A stretch of DNA of 64,000 bases from Zoogloea sp021286885 (GTDB lineage Bacteria; Pseudomonadota; Gammaproteobacteria; Burkholderiales; Rhodocyclaceae): the NCBI RefSeq assembly GCF_041915215.1, contig NZ_JAYSBV010000008.1; one strand, given 5' to 3'. The position numbers and the translations under genes are program-made. How positions within the stretch are numbered: the first letter of the stretch is position 1; each line of letters opens with the position of its first letter. Below, piece after piece: positions 8,154-15,788 of this stretch. The notes beneath the pieces are model-generated. The model searched no databases and was not told the DNA's origin. It saw only the letters and a program-made list of their open reading frames with translations.

Positions 8154-9202
8154 GGGCGGGCAGAAAGCAGGGTCTGGACTTCATCCATCACCCGGGCCGG
8201 GGTGATGTCGCGCAGGCAGGTGAAGCGACCCGCGCAGGTGGGGCGGCGGCGGCAGGGGGAGCATTCCATCCCCAACCAGATCACCTTGCCATTCGGGCGC
8301 CCGGTATCCAGATAAGGGCAGGTGGAGCCGAAAATCGCCACCGTGGGCCGGTTGAGGGCGGTGCCCATGTGGGTGAGGCCAGTATCCACGCCCACCAGCA
8401 GGGCCGCGTCGGCGATCAGGGCCACCGCCTCGGGCAGCCGGGTCTGGCCGGCCAGATTGAGGATGCGCGGATCAGCGGCGGCGATCCGGGCACCGGCTTC
8501 GGCATCTGCCGGGCCGCCGAGGATCACCGGAACCAGGCCAGTATCGGCCATCAGGCGCGGCGCCAGGGCCTGCCAGGCATCTTCAAACCAGTGTTTCTGG
8601 GGGCGGGTGGTGAAGGGCGCAAACACCGCATAGCGCCCCGGCGCCAGCCCCTGCTGGGCAAGGCGGGCGTGCATCCGGGCGCGGGCGGCCGCGTCCACCG
8701 TCAGGGTGGGGAGAAAATCGCCCGCATCCAGGCCCAGTTGTTCGGCCAGGTAGCGGTATTCGGAGCCGATCCGGCCCTTGATTCCGCCCCGGGGGATGAC
8801 TTCATGCATCAAGAACTGGCTGCCTTCCTTGGAGCCCAGGCCGATGCGCCGGGGGGCGCCGGTGAGCCAGGCGAGCACGCCGCTCTTGAGCAGGCCCTGG
8901 AGATCCAGCACGGTATCAAAACCCTCGGCCCGCAGCCGGGCGCGCAGCTCCCGCAGCCCGCGCCACACGGCGCGGCGCTGGCCGTTCTTCCAGGCTTTGC
9001 GCCACTCGGCCTTGGGGAAGAGGATGAGCTGATCCACGCAGGGCGCGCCCTGCAGGATTTCGTGGATGCCCGGCTCCACCAGCCAGCTGATCTGGGCCTG
9101 GGGCCAAGTACGGCGGATCGCGGCGGGCAGGGCCGAGGCGAACACCACGTCGCCAATGGCCGACGTGCGCACAATCAGCACCTTCTGCATGGGTTTTTGC
9201 AT
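8150..9202 (-). CDS. Glycosyltransferase family 9, heptosyltransferase (WaaC/RfaC-like)
   Basis: A ~350-residue GT9 protein. It opens with KVLIVRTSAIGDVVFASALP, the conserved heptosyltransferase N-terminus, and carries KHWFEDAW and the GVDTGLTHMGTAL motif of the ADP-heptose binding domain. WaaC/WaaF enzymes transfer L-glycero-D-manno-heptose to Kdo or to the first heptose of the LPS inner core. The C-terminus has a cysteine-rich segment (CSPCRRRPTCAG) seen in GT9 subfamilies outside classical WaaC. Several in-frame starts exist: a GTG at 9214 overlapping the upstream stop, and ATGs at 9202 and 9190. I chose 9202, which has GGAG 11 bases upstream. Confidence 0.88.
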   Translation of the reverse strand: MQKPMQKVLIVRTSAIGDVVFASALPAAIRRTWPQAQISWLVEPGIHEILQGAPCVDQLILFPKAEWRKAWKNGQRRAVWRGLRELRARLRAEGFDTVLDLQGLLKSGVLAWLTGAPRRIGLGSKEGSQFLMHEVIPRGGIKGRIGSEYRYLAEQLGLDAGDFLPTLTVDAAARARMHARLAQQGLAPGRYAVFAPFTTRPQKHWFEDAWQALAPRLMADTGLVPVILGGPADAEAGARIAAADPRILNLAGQTRLPEAVALIADAALLVGVDTGLTHMGTALNRPTVAIFGSTCPYLDTGRPNGKVIWLGMECSPCRRRPTCAGRFTCLRDITPARVMDEVQTLLSARP

Positions 9203-9210
9203 GGCCGGAT

Positions 9211-10236
9211 TCACTCCACGGGCTGGGGGCGAACCCGGGTCAACAGTTCTTCGAGGCGGGCCAGCACGGCCTCCACCGGGATGTCGTCCATTCCGCTGCC
9301 CACATGGGAATGGAGCAGTGGATCATGGGCCAGGGGCGGCGTGGCACCGAACAGGCCCAGGGCGGGAATGCCGTTGGCTACCGCCATATTGAGCACCCCG
9401 GTATCGTTGCCCACGCAGAAATCACACTGGCGCAACAGGGCTGCCGAACGCTGGATGGAAGGCTGGGCCGACACCAGAATGCGGGCCTGAAGGGCGGCAT
9501 CCACCGCGCCCACAATGGCGGCCGCCACCGCCTGCTCGGCGGGCCCACCCAGCAGGATCACGCTGCCGCCCCGGGCCACCAAGGCCGAGGCCAGGGCCGC
9601 AAAACGTGCGTTACCCCAGTGCTTGCGGGCCTCGGAAGTGCCAATCGAAAACGCGATGCGCGGCCCCGGGAAAGCCGCCAGATCCTGGGCCGCCCGCTTG
9701 AGGGAGGCCGGCAGCACCGCCATCCGGGGCACGATGGGCCCTTCCACCAGGCCCTGGGCCTGGGCAAAGGCGGTCGCCTCGGGATACACCCAATTGCCGC
9801 TACCCGCATAGGGGCGAATGTGGGGGGGCCGATTGAGCAGCAGGCGCTCCATCAACCCGAACCCAAAACCTGCCCGCTCAGGAATCCCGGCCAGCAAGGC
9901 CAGGGCGGCGTAACGGGCACGACTGGAAAAAATGTAGATCCGGTCAAACTTCCGAGCACGCAGCTGCTGCACCATACCCCATTGGGCCAGCAGGCTATCG
10001 TGCTCGCCGCTGCGCTGCTCCCCGGCCCGGGGGCGACGATCGTATTCAATCACTTCTTCGAGCCAGGGCTCGGCAGCCAGCACCTCGGCGGCGCGGCAGG
10101 AAGGACGGGCGATCAGGCTGAGCTTGCCATCCCGGCTCCGAGCCGCCATGGCGCGCAGATAGGGGATGTGCCAGATCAGGTCACCAATGCCGCTACGGTG
10201 ATGAACAACGACAGTACGGGGAAGAGGACGGGACAC
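9211..10236 (-). CDS. Glycosyltransferase family 9, heptosyltransferase-like
   Basis: A 341-residue GT9 protein and the first gene of the five-gene minus-strand operon. It shows VVHHRSGIGDLIWHIPYLRA at the N-terminus, SIGTSEARKHWGNARF in the middle and CVGNDTGVLNMAVANGIP in the donor domain, all typical heptosyltransferase landmarks. It is the second GT9 gene in a row; together they could add the first and second inner-core heptoses, or an outer-core heptose. The assignment of order is inference. Its promoter must lie in the ~120 bases shared with the divergent DUF5672 gene. Confidence 0.85.
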   Translation of the reverse strand: MSRPLPRTVVVHHRSGIGDLIWHIPYLRAMAARSRDGKLSLIARPSCRAAEVLAAEPWLEEVIEYDRRPRAGEQRSGEHDSLLAQWGMVQQLRARKFDRIYIFSSRARYAALALLAGIPERAGFGFGLMERLLLNRPPHIRPYAGSGNWVYPEATAFAQAQGLVEGPIVPRMAVLPASLKRAAQDLAAFPGPRIAFSIGTSEARKHWGNARFAALASALVARGGSVILLGGPAEQAVAAAIVGAVDAALQARILVSAQPSIQRSAALLRQCDFCVGNDTGVLNMAVANGIPALGLFGATPPLAHDPLLHSHVGSGMDDIPVEAVLARLEELLTRVRPQPVE

Positions 10237-10355
10237 GAAGGATCAGATGAGCAACAACAGTAAACCCCGCATTTTGCCCGATTCAGCCCCCCGCGGGCTG
10301 GGGAGCGAGGGGACTTTAAGATAGGCTTGCAATTTTGCCGCACGCCGCAGGGCCC

Positions 10356-11171
10356 ATGCCCAAGCCTCTTCCCATGCTTGACCTGCCTTCTGTCAGCCTG
10401 ATCTGTCTGGACACCCGGGACCCAGATCTGGCCGTTTACGCCATGCAACGCTGTCTGGCCCAGGCCCGCTTCGGCGAGGCCATTCTGCTCACCAAGACGG
10501 GCTACCAGAGCCCGGATCCGCGCATCCAGGCGGTGCCCGTGGCACCCATCCGCAACATTGCCGAATACTCGGCCTTCATGGTGCGGGACCTGGGCCAGCA
10601 CTTCACCGGCAGCCATGCGCTGGTGATGCAGTGGGACAGCTTTGTGCTGGATGCCCAAGCCTGGGACCCGGCCTTTCTGGACTACGACTACATCGGCGCT
10701 CCCTGGCCAGACCGGGCGCACCCGGTGGGCAATGGCGGGTTCTCGCTGCGCTCGGCCCGGCTGTACAGGGCCCTGCAGGATGAGCGGATCACCGATTTCC
10801 AGCCGGAGGATTACTGCATCTGTGACCTGCACCATGACTTGCTGGTGACCGAGCACGGCATCCGCTTTGCCCCCCTGGACATGGCGCGCCGCTTTGCCTT
10901 TGAACTGGAAGCGCCCCCAGGGCCGTGTTTTGGTTTCCATGGCCTGTTCAATTTTTACCGGGCGTTGCCGGATGCAGAACTGGTGCCCTATCTGGAAGGC
11001 CTCACCGAGCGGGCCCTGCGTTCGATGCAGGGGCGCCGGCTGCTGAAGAACCTGATCGCCCAGCAGCGCCGGGCACCTGCCGAAATCCTGCTCACGGCCC
11101 GGGCCCGGGGCAGCTTCAAGGAGCGGATCGACGCCCTCAAGCTGCGCCTGCGTCTGGCGCTCAAGGGCTAA
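10356..11171 (+). CDS. DUF5672 family protein, putative glycosyltransferase of LPS cluster
   Basis: A 271-residue protein when started at the ATG at 10356; a TTG at 10335 would add 7 residues. Recognisable DUF5672 stretches are MQWDSFVLDAQAWD, DYDYIGAPW and VGNGGFSLRSARL. Members sit in polysaccharide loci, and the GNGGF motif plus an acidic pair are reminiscent of GT-A glycosyltransferases, but the reaction is not established. It is divergent from the GT9 operon and convergent with the end of the second LPS operon, so it is the only plus-strand gene within 5.2-19.5 kb. Confidence 0.8.
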   Translation: MPKPLPMLDLPSVSLICLDTRDPDLAVYAMQRCLAQARFGEAILLTKTGYQSPDPRIQAVPVAPIRNIAEYSAFMVRDLGQHFTGSHALVMQWDSFVLDAQAWDPAFLDYDYIGAPWPDRAHPVGNGGFSLRSARLYRALQDERITDFQPEDYCICDLHHDLLVTEHGIRFAPLDMARRFAFELEAPPGPCFGFHGLFNFYRALPDAELVPYLEGLTERALRSMQGRRLLKNLIAQQRRAPAEILLTARARGSFKERIDALKLRLRLALKG

Positions 11172-11191
11172 CAAACCGGCTGGCGCAGCCT

Positions 11192-11944
11192 TTAACGACA
11201 GGTCGGGCGGCGGATTGGCGCCGAGCGCGGGGTGTTCTGGGTGAGCATATTCCACCACACCCGCAGGGCGGTGTTGCCCTGGGAAACAGCCTTGCGCGGC
11301 AGGCTGAGGGGGTCATCCGCAGGCGTTGCGGAGGTGCGCAGACAGGTGGTGGCCGTGTGATAGCCCGCCTCGGCAGCGGCCTCGACGGCGCGCAGATCGT
11401 GGCTGCCGTAGGGATAGCAGAAGTGATTCACCGGGCAGCCCAGCACGTCTTCGAGGATGTGCTTGCTGTCCACCAGCTCCTGACGGATACGGGGCGTGTC
11501 GCATTGGGCGAGGCGCGGGTGGCTCACCGTATGGGAACCCACCGTAAAACCCAGCGCCTGCACTTCGCGCAGCTGGGCCGCACTCATCAGGGGCGCCGGA
11601 GTGAGGCCTTCGGGCACCACCCAGTCGTTCTGGCCGCCCAGCAGGCCCGCCACTGCATACACGGTGGCCGGATAGTCGAATTCCTGCAGCACGGGCACCG
11701 CGCACTCCAGAAAATCCACGTAGGCATCGTCAAACGTGAGGGCCACCGCCCGGGGTGGCAGGGTCACTTCACCACGCAGCCCCGCCAGCACCTGATCGAG
11801 GCTCAGCACCGTATGGCCGGTACGGCGCAGCATCTGCATCTGGGCCCGAAAACGGGGCAGATGACAGTACTGGGCCCGGTGGCTGGGCATGCGATGGGGA
11901 AAATCCCCCACCCGGTGATACATCAGGATGTGAACACGGCTCAT
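11192..11944 (-). CDS. Polysaccharide deacetylase family protein (NodB-like), copy 2
   Basis: A 250-residue family-4 carbohydrate esterase. Motifs are LTFDDAYVDF and SHTVSHPRL, both intact. The start was placed at 11944 because the paralogue at 5237-5977 begins at the same point (MSRVHILMYHRVGDFP here, MSQVQILMYHRVGDFP there); the frame is open 27 codons further upstream but that part does not resemble the family. It is the last gene of the hldA-like/msbA operon. The two deacetylases share sequence over the whole length, including the VFxxAWK/VWWNM region and the terminal PIRR, so they arose by duplication. Confidence 0.88.
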   Translation of the reverse strand: MSRVHILMYHRVGDFPHRMPSHRAQYCHLPRFRAQMQMLRRTGHTVLSLDQVLAGLRGEVTLPPRAVALTFDDAYVDFLECAVPVLQEFDYPATVYAVAGLLGGQNDWVVPEGLTPAPLMSAAQLREVQALGFTVGSHTVSHPRLAQCDTPRIRQELVDSKHILEDVLGCPVNHFCYPYGSHDLRAVEAAAEAGYHTATTCLRTSATPADDPLSLPRKAVSQGNTALRVWWNMLTQNTPRSAPIRRPTCR

Positions 11945-12034
11945 GGACGCAGACAAGTGCCGACAAGCGGCACAAAAAGACACGAAGATAGGCGAAGAAT
12001 GCCAGCAAGCCCACCCGCTGCCCACCCCCGGGGT

Positions 12035-12709
12035 TCAGTGATGCAGGGCCATCCACAGCACACTACCCAACAGGGCGCTGAATACCAGGGTGTTGCGGCA
12101 TTTCTTGAGGGTGCGTTGGAGTTTGACGCGCCGGCGGCTGGCCTGGAAATGCTCCACCACCGGCGTGGTGCAGCCCCGGTCGAAGATCTTGACGTAGCTC
12201 TCGGGCAGGGGCTCCACCCGCAGGCCGGAAATGGCTTCGATGGCGGTGGTGAAACTATCTTGGTCCACCCCCAGCACCATGCCTTCCTGGGCATCGATCC
12301 AGGCCTGGAGGAAGGCGTGCATGGCAGGGCAGTTACGCAGGTAAAGGGTGCCCGTCAGGTAGCGATGGGACAGGCCACTGCCCTGGGGCGCCATGTAAAC
12401 GCCCAGATCCCCCGGGAAATCGTAGAACAGCTCCAGGCGGGAGCGCACCACCGAATCGGCATCCAGGTACACGATGTCACGCCCCGGAAAGCGCTTCAGA
12501 CAATCCAGCAGGAACTCGGGTTTAATCCGGGTATTGGCTTCCCAGAAGCCCCGGCTGGAGTAATGGCGCAGGTAATAGGGCGTCCCGGTTTCATCCAGGG
12601 AGCTGCGCAGGCGGGCGGCTTCTTCGGCGTAATTGTCGGTGTAGAAGCACACCACTAAAAAAGGTACGTGGGGCACTGAAGGCACGTCTTGGAGTATTTC
12701 TTGAAGCAT
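12035..12709 (-). CDS. Putative GT-A glycosyltransferase with DxD motif
   Basis: A 224-residue protein with FLVVCFYTDNYAEEA at the N-terminus and the metal/nucleotide-sugar motif IVYLDADSVVRS (~residues 79-90; DAD is the DxD). LGVDQDSFTTAI follows, as in nucleotide-diphospho-sugar transferases of the GT8/GT77-like group. A C-terminal hydrophobic stretch (NTLVFSALLGSVLWMAL) may attach it to the membrane. It lies between the GT25 gene (24-base gap) and the second deacetylase (~90-base gap) in the LPS operon. The sugar is unknown. Confidence 0.75.
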   Translation of the reverse strand: MLQEILQDVPSVPHVPFLVVCFYTDNYAEEAARLRSSLDETGTPYYLRHYSSRGFWEANTRIKPEFLLDCLKRFPGRDIVYLDADSVVRSRLELFYDFPGDLGVYMAPQGSGLSHRYLTGTLYLRNCPAMHAFLQAWIDAQEGMVLGVDQDSFTTAIEAISGLRVEPLPESYVKIFDRGCTTPVVEHFQASRRRVKLQRTLKKCRNTLVFSALLGSVLWMALHH

Positions 12710-12733
12710 GGAATCAATGCCGTGTTGGTCAGA

Positions 12734-13450
12734 TCAGGCCCGGTTCAAGCGCCAGGCCATCCGGAAGGCGGCCAGTTTGCGGCGTTGGGCTTGCACTACC
12801 CTTGCAAAATGTTGTCTCAGATTCTTTTCGTTTTTTGACGTAGAACCACCGCGTGCGCCAATCAGGCTCACGGCGTCATCCTCTTCCCGGATCACAGGCC
12901 GCGTCAATACCGGAATGCACATGCCATACTGCCAATACGCATCAAGCTCATCATCTATCGGTAGTCGAGGCCTCGCCAGAATCTGCCCCAAACGTGCAGC
13001 CCCTGCCCGGCTGACCCAATACCCTTGGGTACCACTGGGGTTCTTGGTGGGCAACACCAATTGTCGGCCAGCCTTCAGGCGCGCCACCGTCACCCCCCGT
13101 ACGGGGTTCAGACTGGACAGGCGGACTAAATCGAAAGCGTGGGGTAAAGATCGGATTTCATTCAGCACCTGGGGCAACGCCGGGTCAAGCACTGTGTCAT
13201 CCTCCAGAACCAAGGCACCTTCGCTCCCCCGGGCAAGCACTTCCTTCCACAAGGCCAGATGGGAAAAATAGCACCCCAGCTCCCCCGGACTTAAACCCAG
13301 TTGAGCCCCCTCTTCCAAAACCTCAGAAGGTAACAGCCGCCCTTCGACGGCAGGGAAGAACTCGGCTTTCAAACCCAAGGCATCAAGACGCGCCTGCATG
13401 CGCGTCCGCCGCTCATCCGCACGCGCCAAATTGAGGACAAAGACCTGCAC
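12734..13450 (-). CDS. Glycosyltransferase family 25 (LOS/LPS core biosynthesis)
   Basis: A 238-residue GT25 enzyme. Key segments are FVLNLARADERRTRMQARL, GCYFSHLALWKEVL and ALVLEDDTVLDP (the EDD metal site), followed by GTQGYWVSRAGAARL. Family members are beta-galactosyltransferases or related enzymes acting on lipooligosaccharide cores (LgtB/LpsA type). It is in the operon behind the ligase-like gene with a 62-base gap, the largest in this part of the operon. GC content here is somewhat lower than in the adjoining genes, which may mean exchange of outer-core genes. Confidence 0.88.
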   Translation of the reverse strand: MQVFVLNLARADERRTRMQARLDALGLKAEFFPAVEGRLLPSEVLEEGAQLGLSPGELGCYFSHLALWKEVLARGSEGALVLEDDTVLDPALPQVLNEIRSLPHAFDLVRLSSLNPVRGVTVARLKAGRQLVLPTKNPSGTQGYWVSRAGAARLGQILARPRLPIDDELDAYWQYGMCIPVLTRPVIREEDDAVSLIGARGGSTSKNEKNLRQHFARVVQAQRRKLAAFRMAWRLNRA

Positions 13451-13512
13451 TCGAAAACTCCAGTTCGTAACGCCTCTGGCTTACGTACCGGAAGTTTTCC
13501 AGTCGATAGCCC

Positions 13513-14757
13513 TTAAACAAGGGCCGTATCTTTACTGATTTTTACTTCACCCGCAAAAAAGATCGATGAATACAAGAAAAATAACAAGGAGGTGTTGGAA
13601 CGCCAGAGATAATCCTCGAACAGGCAAATGGCCGCAAAAAACACCATGAACGCCACCCGCACCTGATCCATCCCATCCCCACGCCGCCGCCATGCTGCGG
13701 GCGGGCACAAGGCCAACAGCAGCAGGATGCCCCCCGGAATCCCCAGCGAAGTCAGGATGAACAGATACTGATTATGAGGGTTGTCCGTCGCCCCCCAATC
13801 CGGCGTATAACGGGCGTTGAGCCGGGCGTATTCTTGGGTGAAATCGCCAGTCCCCACGCCAGTGAAGGGATGCTCGGCCACCATCCGGATCGAGTTGGCG
13901 TAAAAGGTGAGACGCAAGCCGGTGGAGGTATTCTTCATCTCCTGATAGTGGCTGACTTCGGTGATGGCGATGTCCACCCGCTCCCGGAAATACCCGTTGC
14001 CCTGGTAGGCCACCGTGAGCGCCCCAACCACGGCCAAGCCTGCCAGTACAGCGGCCCGTAAGGGATGACGGGCAAAACGCTGGAACACCAGCAAACCCAG
14101 CAGGATCAGGAAAACCAACTGCCCCGCACGCCCGCCCGAGAACATCAGGTTACCCAGGGTCAGCAGCGCAAACGCCCCATACCCCAGCCGCACGCGCCAG
14201 GTTTTGGCACTCCAGCAGCGATCCAGCAGCAGATAGCCCGCCCAGGCCAGCATGGGGGAATACAGGATGTGATCGACAAACGGGGCGGTATCATCCGGAT
14301 CCTTGCGCACCCGAGGGCCGGCGGGCCAGTCGGAAAACACATGCATCTGGAACCAGTTGTAATAGGCCAGCACCTCGCACACCAGCATGCCCGCCAGAAA
14401 CACGCTGATGCAGCGCAGGGGCGACACCCGACGCCCCACACTCAGCAACAGGGGTGAGACGGCAAACAGGAAATACCGCCCCAGGGCCCGCTTGCCTTCG
14501 TGGACATCCTCGGTCCAGGCCATGCCCAACAGCAGGTAGGCATATAAAGCCAGGAAGATCCAGAACCGGCTGTCTTGGCGCAGCTCGGCCCATTTGCGGG
14601 CAAAGTCACCTTCGACGCACCACAGGGCCAGGATCAGCAGTGTTATTGAATACGCTGGCGCCACATGGCTGGGCAGAAAAAAGAACAGCGCCGGGAACAG
14701 CAGCACACAGGCCTGTCCGGCCCGGGCCCGCCAGGCCGACAGGGCGGATGTGGTCAT
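13513..14757 (-). CDS. O-antigen ligase family membrane protein (WaaL/Wzy-like)
   Basis: A 414-residue protein with about ten hydrophobic segments and a large periplasmic loop containing EHPFTGVGTGDFTQEYARLN and DNPHNQYLFIL. The H-x-F-x-G-x-G-x-G-x-F and N-P-H-N-x-Y patterns are typical of the O-antigen ligase/polymerase superfamily (Wzy_C). In this operon, next to msbA and core transferases, a role as WaaL (joining O-antigen or a capping sugar to lipid A-core) is likelier than polymerase, but sequence does not separate them. The start overlaps the upstream stop by 4 bases. Confidence 0.85.
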   Translation of the reverse strand: MTTSALSAWRARAGQACVLLFPALFFFLPSHVAPAYSITLLILALWCVEGDFARKWAELRQDSRFWIFLALYAYLLLGMAWTEDVHEGKRALGRYFLFAVSPLLLSVGRRVSPLRCISVFLAGMLVCEVLAYYNWFQMHVFSDWPAGPRVRKDPDDTAPFVDHILYSPMLAWAGYLLLDRCWSAKTWRVRLGYGAFALLTLGNLMFSGGRAGQLVFLILLGLLVFQRFARHPLRAAVLAGLAVVGALTVAYQGNGYFRERVDIAITEVSHYQEMKNTSTGLRLTFYANSIRMVAEHPFTGVGTGDFTQEYARLNARYTPDWGATDNPHNQYLFILTSLGIPGGILLLLALCPPAAWRRRGDGMDQVRVAFMVFFAAICLFEDYLWRSNTSLLFFLYSSIFFAGEVKISKDTALV

Positions 14758-15785
14758 CCCAGCTCCACCCCGCAGGCTTCAAACGCAGTTTTCATGTTTT
14801 GTTTTTCGGCTTCGGATTTAAAGATGATGCGATCCCAGCCAAAGGCCCGCACCCGGGTCTGGGGCCCGTAGATCTGACGCGCAAACAGCAGCGCGGAGGA
14901 ACGCACGCCAACCACCGCATCCAGGGGCGTGTGGGCCATCCAGATTTCGAGGGGTTCGTTCAGGTTGAGCGGGAAATACCCCGACTGGCGCATCTCCTGG
15001 CCCGGGTCTTTGGGGTGAGGCTTGTAGAAAACCTGGGTGATGCCCTCGGACGCCAGCCAGCTGCGGATCTCGGCATCCACCGCGTTGCGGTCACCGGTCT
15101 TCATCAGCCCGGCCCCCACCAGGGGCTGGCCGATCACCAGGGCGCGCTTCTCGCCATTGGTGCTGTTGGCGCCGGGGGGCACTGAATCGATCAGAGGCGG
15201 CAGCACCACCACTTTTTCGGGCGGATACTCGTGGGGCAGGCCGGGCAGCACATACACCCGGTCGCAGAAGGGCGCATCGGAACCGATCCGGTCGCCGCTG
15301 AAGCACCAGTAATCCAGCTCGGGAGCCACCAGCCGGCGCAGTTTGCGGAAATACTGGATCACCCGCTTGCCCAGGCTGAGGGGATAGCGCCGCACGCTGA
15401 TGATCCCATCCGGCAGAATGCGGGCATGGATTTCCCGGGCGCCACACAAGCGGGGCAGGCCGCGCAGGAAGTAGTTGATCGCCTCGGTATCGAATACCGC
15501 GCTGTGGATGTGGATCTCGTCGCAGGGGCCCACCAGCTGGGCCACATCGTGGATGTTGGCGCGCAGGCGTTTGAGCCGACCAAAGCGCCCGGGCATGGGC
15601 TCCCAGCGGGGCCAGGGCATATATGCCGCTGCGCTCCACTCGGATTCGCGCACGATGGGGGTCACGCCCCGCTTGTACCAGATCAGGACCTGCCGGGTAC
15701 CGGCCTCGTGCCGCTCGGCAATACGCCGCGCCGCCAGGTATTGCAGCGGGGATGCAACAAAATACAGGGCCACGGTCTGGGACAT
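14754..15785 (-). CDS. Polysialyltransferase/GT52-like glycosyltransferase
   Basis: A 343-residue protein that opens with ALYFVASPLQYLAARRIAE, as in bacterial sialyltransferase-type GT-B enzymes (GT52/polysialyltransferase). It carries FYKPHPKDPG, the conserved KPHP-type motif that binds the CMP-sugar in that superfamily, and VVGVRSSALLFARQIYGP, the SS motif. It is placed between msbA (3 bases from its stop) and the ligase gene (4-base overlap). Sialic acid itself is not implied: related enzymes use Kdo or other sugars. No CMP-sialate synthesis genes are in the window. Confidence 0.65.
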   Translation of the reverse strand: MSQTVALYFVASPLQYLAARRIAERHEAGTRQVLIWYKRGVTPIVRESEWSAAAYMPWPRWEPMPGRFGRLKRLRANIHDVAQLVGPCDEIHIHSAVFDTEAINYFLRGLPRLCGAREIHARILPDGIISVRRYPLSLGKRVIQYFRKLRRLVAPELDYWCFSGDRIGSDAPFCDRVYVLPGLPHEYPPEKVVVLPPLIDSVPPGANSTNGEKRALVIGQPLVGAGLMKTGDRNAVDAEIRSWLASEGITQVFYKPHPKDPGQEMRQSGYFPLNLNEPLEIWMAHTPLDAVVGVRSSALLFARQIYGPQTRVRAFGWDRIIFKSEAEKQNMKTAFEACGVELG

Positions 15786-15788
15786 GGC

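Noticed and set aside
7065..8315. 416-codon plus-strand open frame opposite the family-4 glycosyltransferase
   Set aside because: Low-complexity His/Gln-rich shadow; the opposite strand carries a complete glycosyltransferase.
10925..12658. 577-codon plus-strand open frame
   Set aside because: It overlaps four convincing genes (DUF5672, deacetylase, glycosyltransferase) and its translation shows no domain; codon bias shadow.
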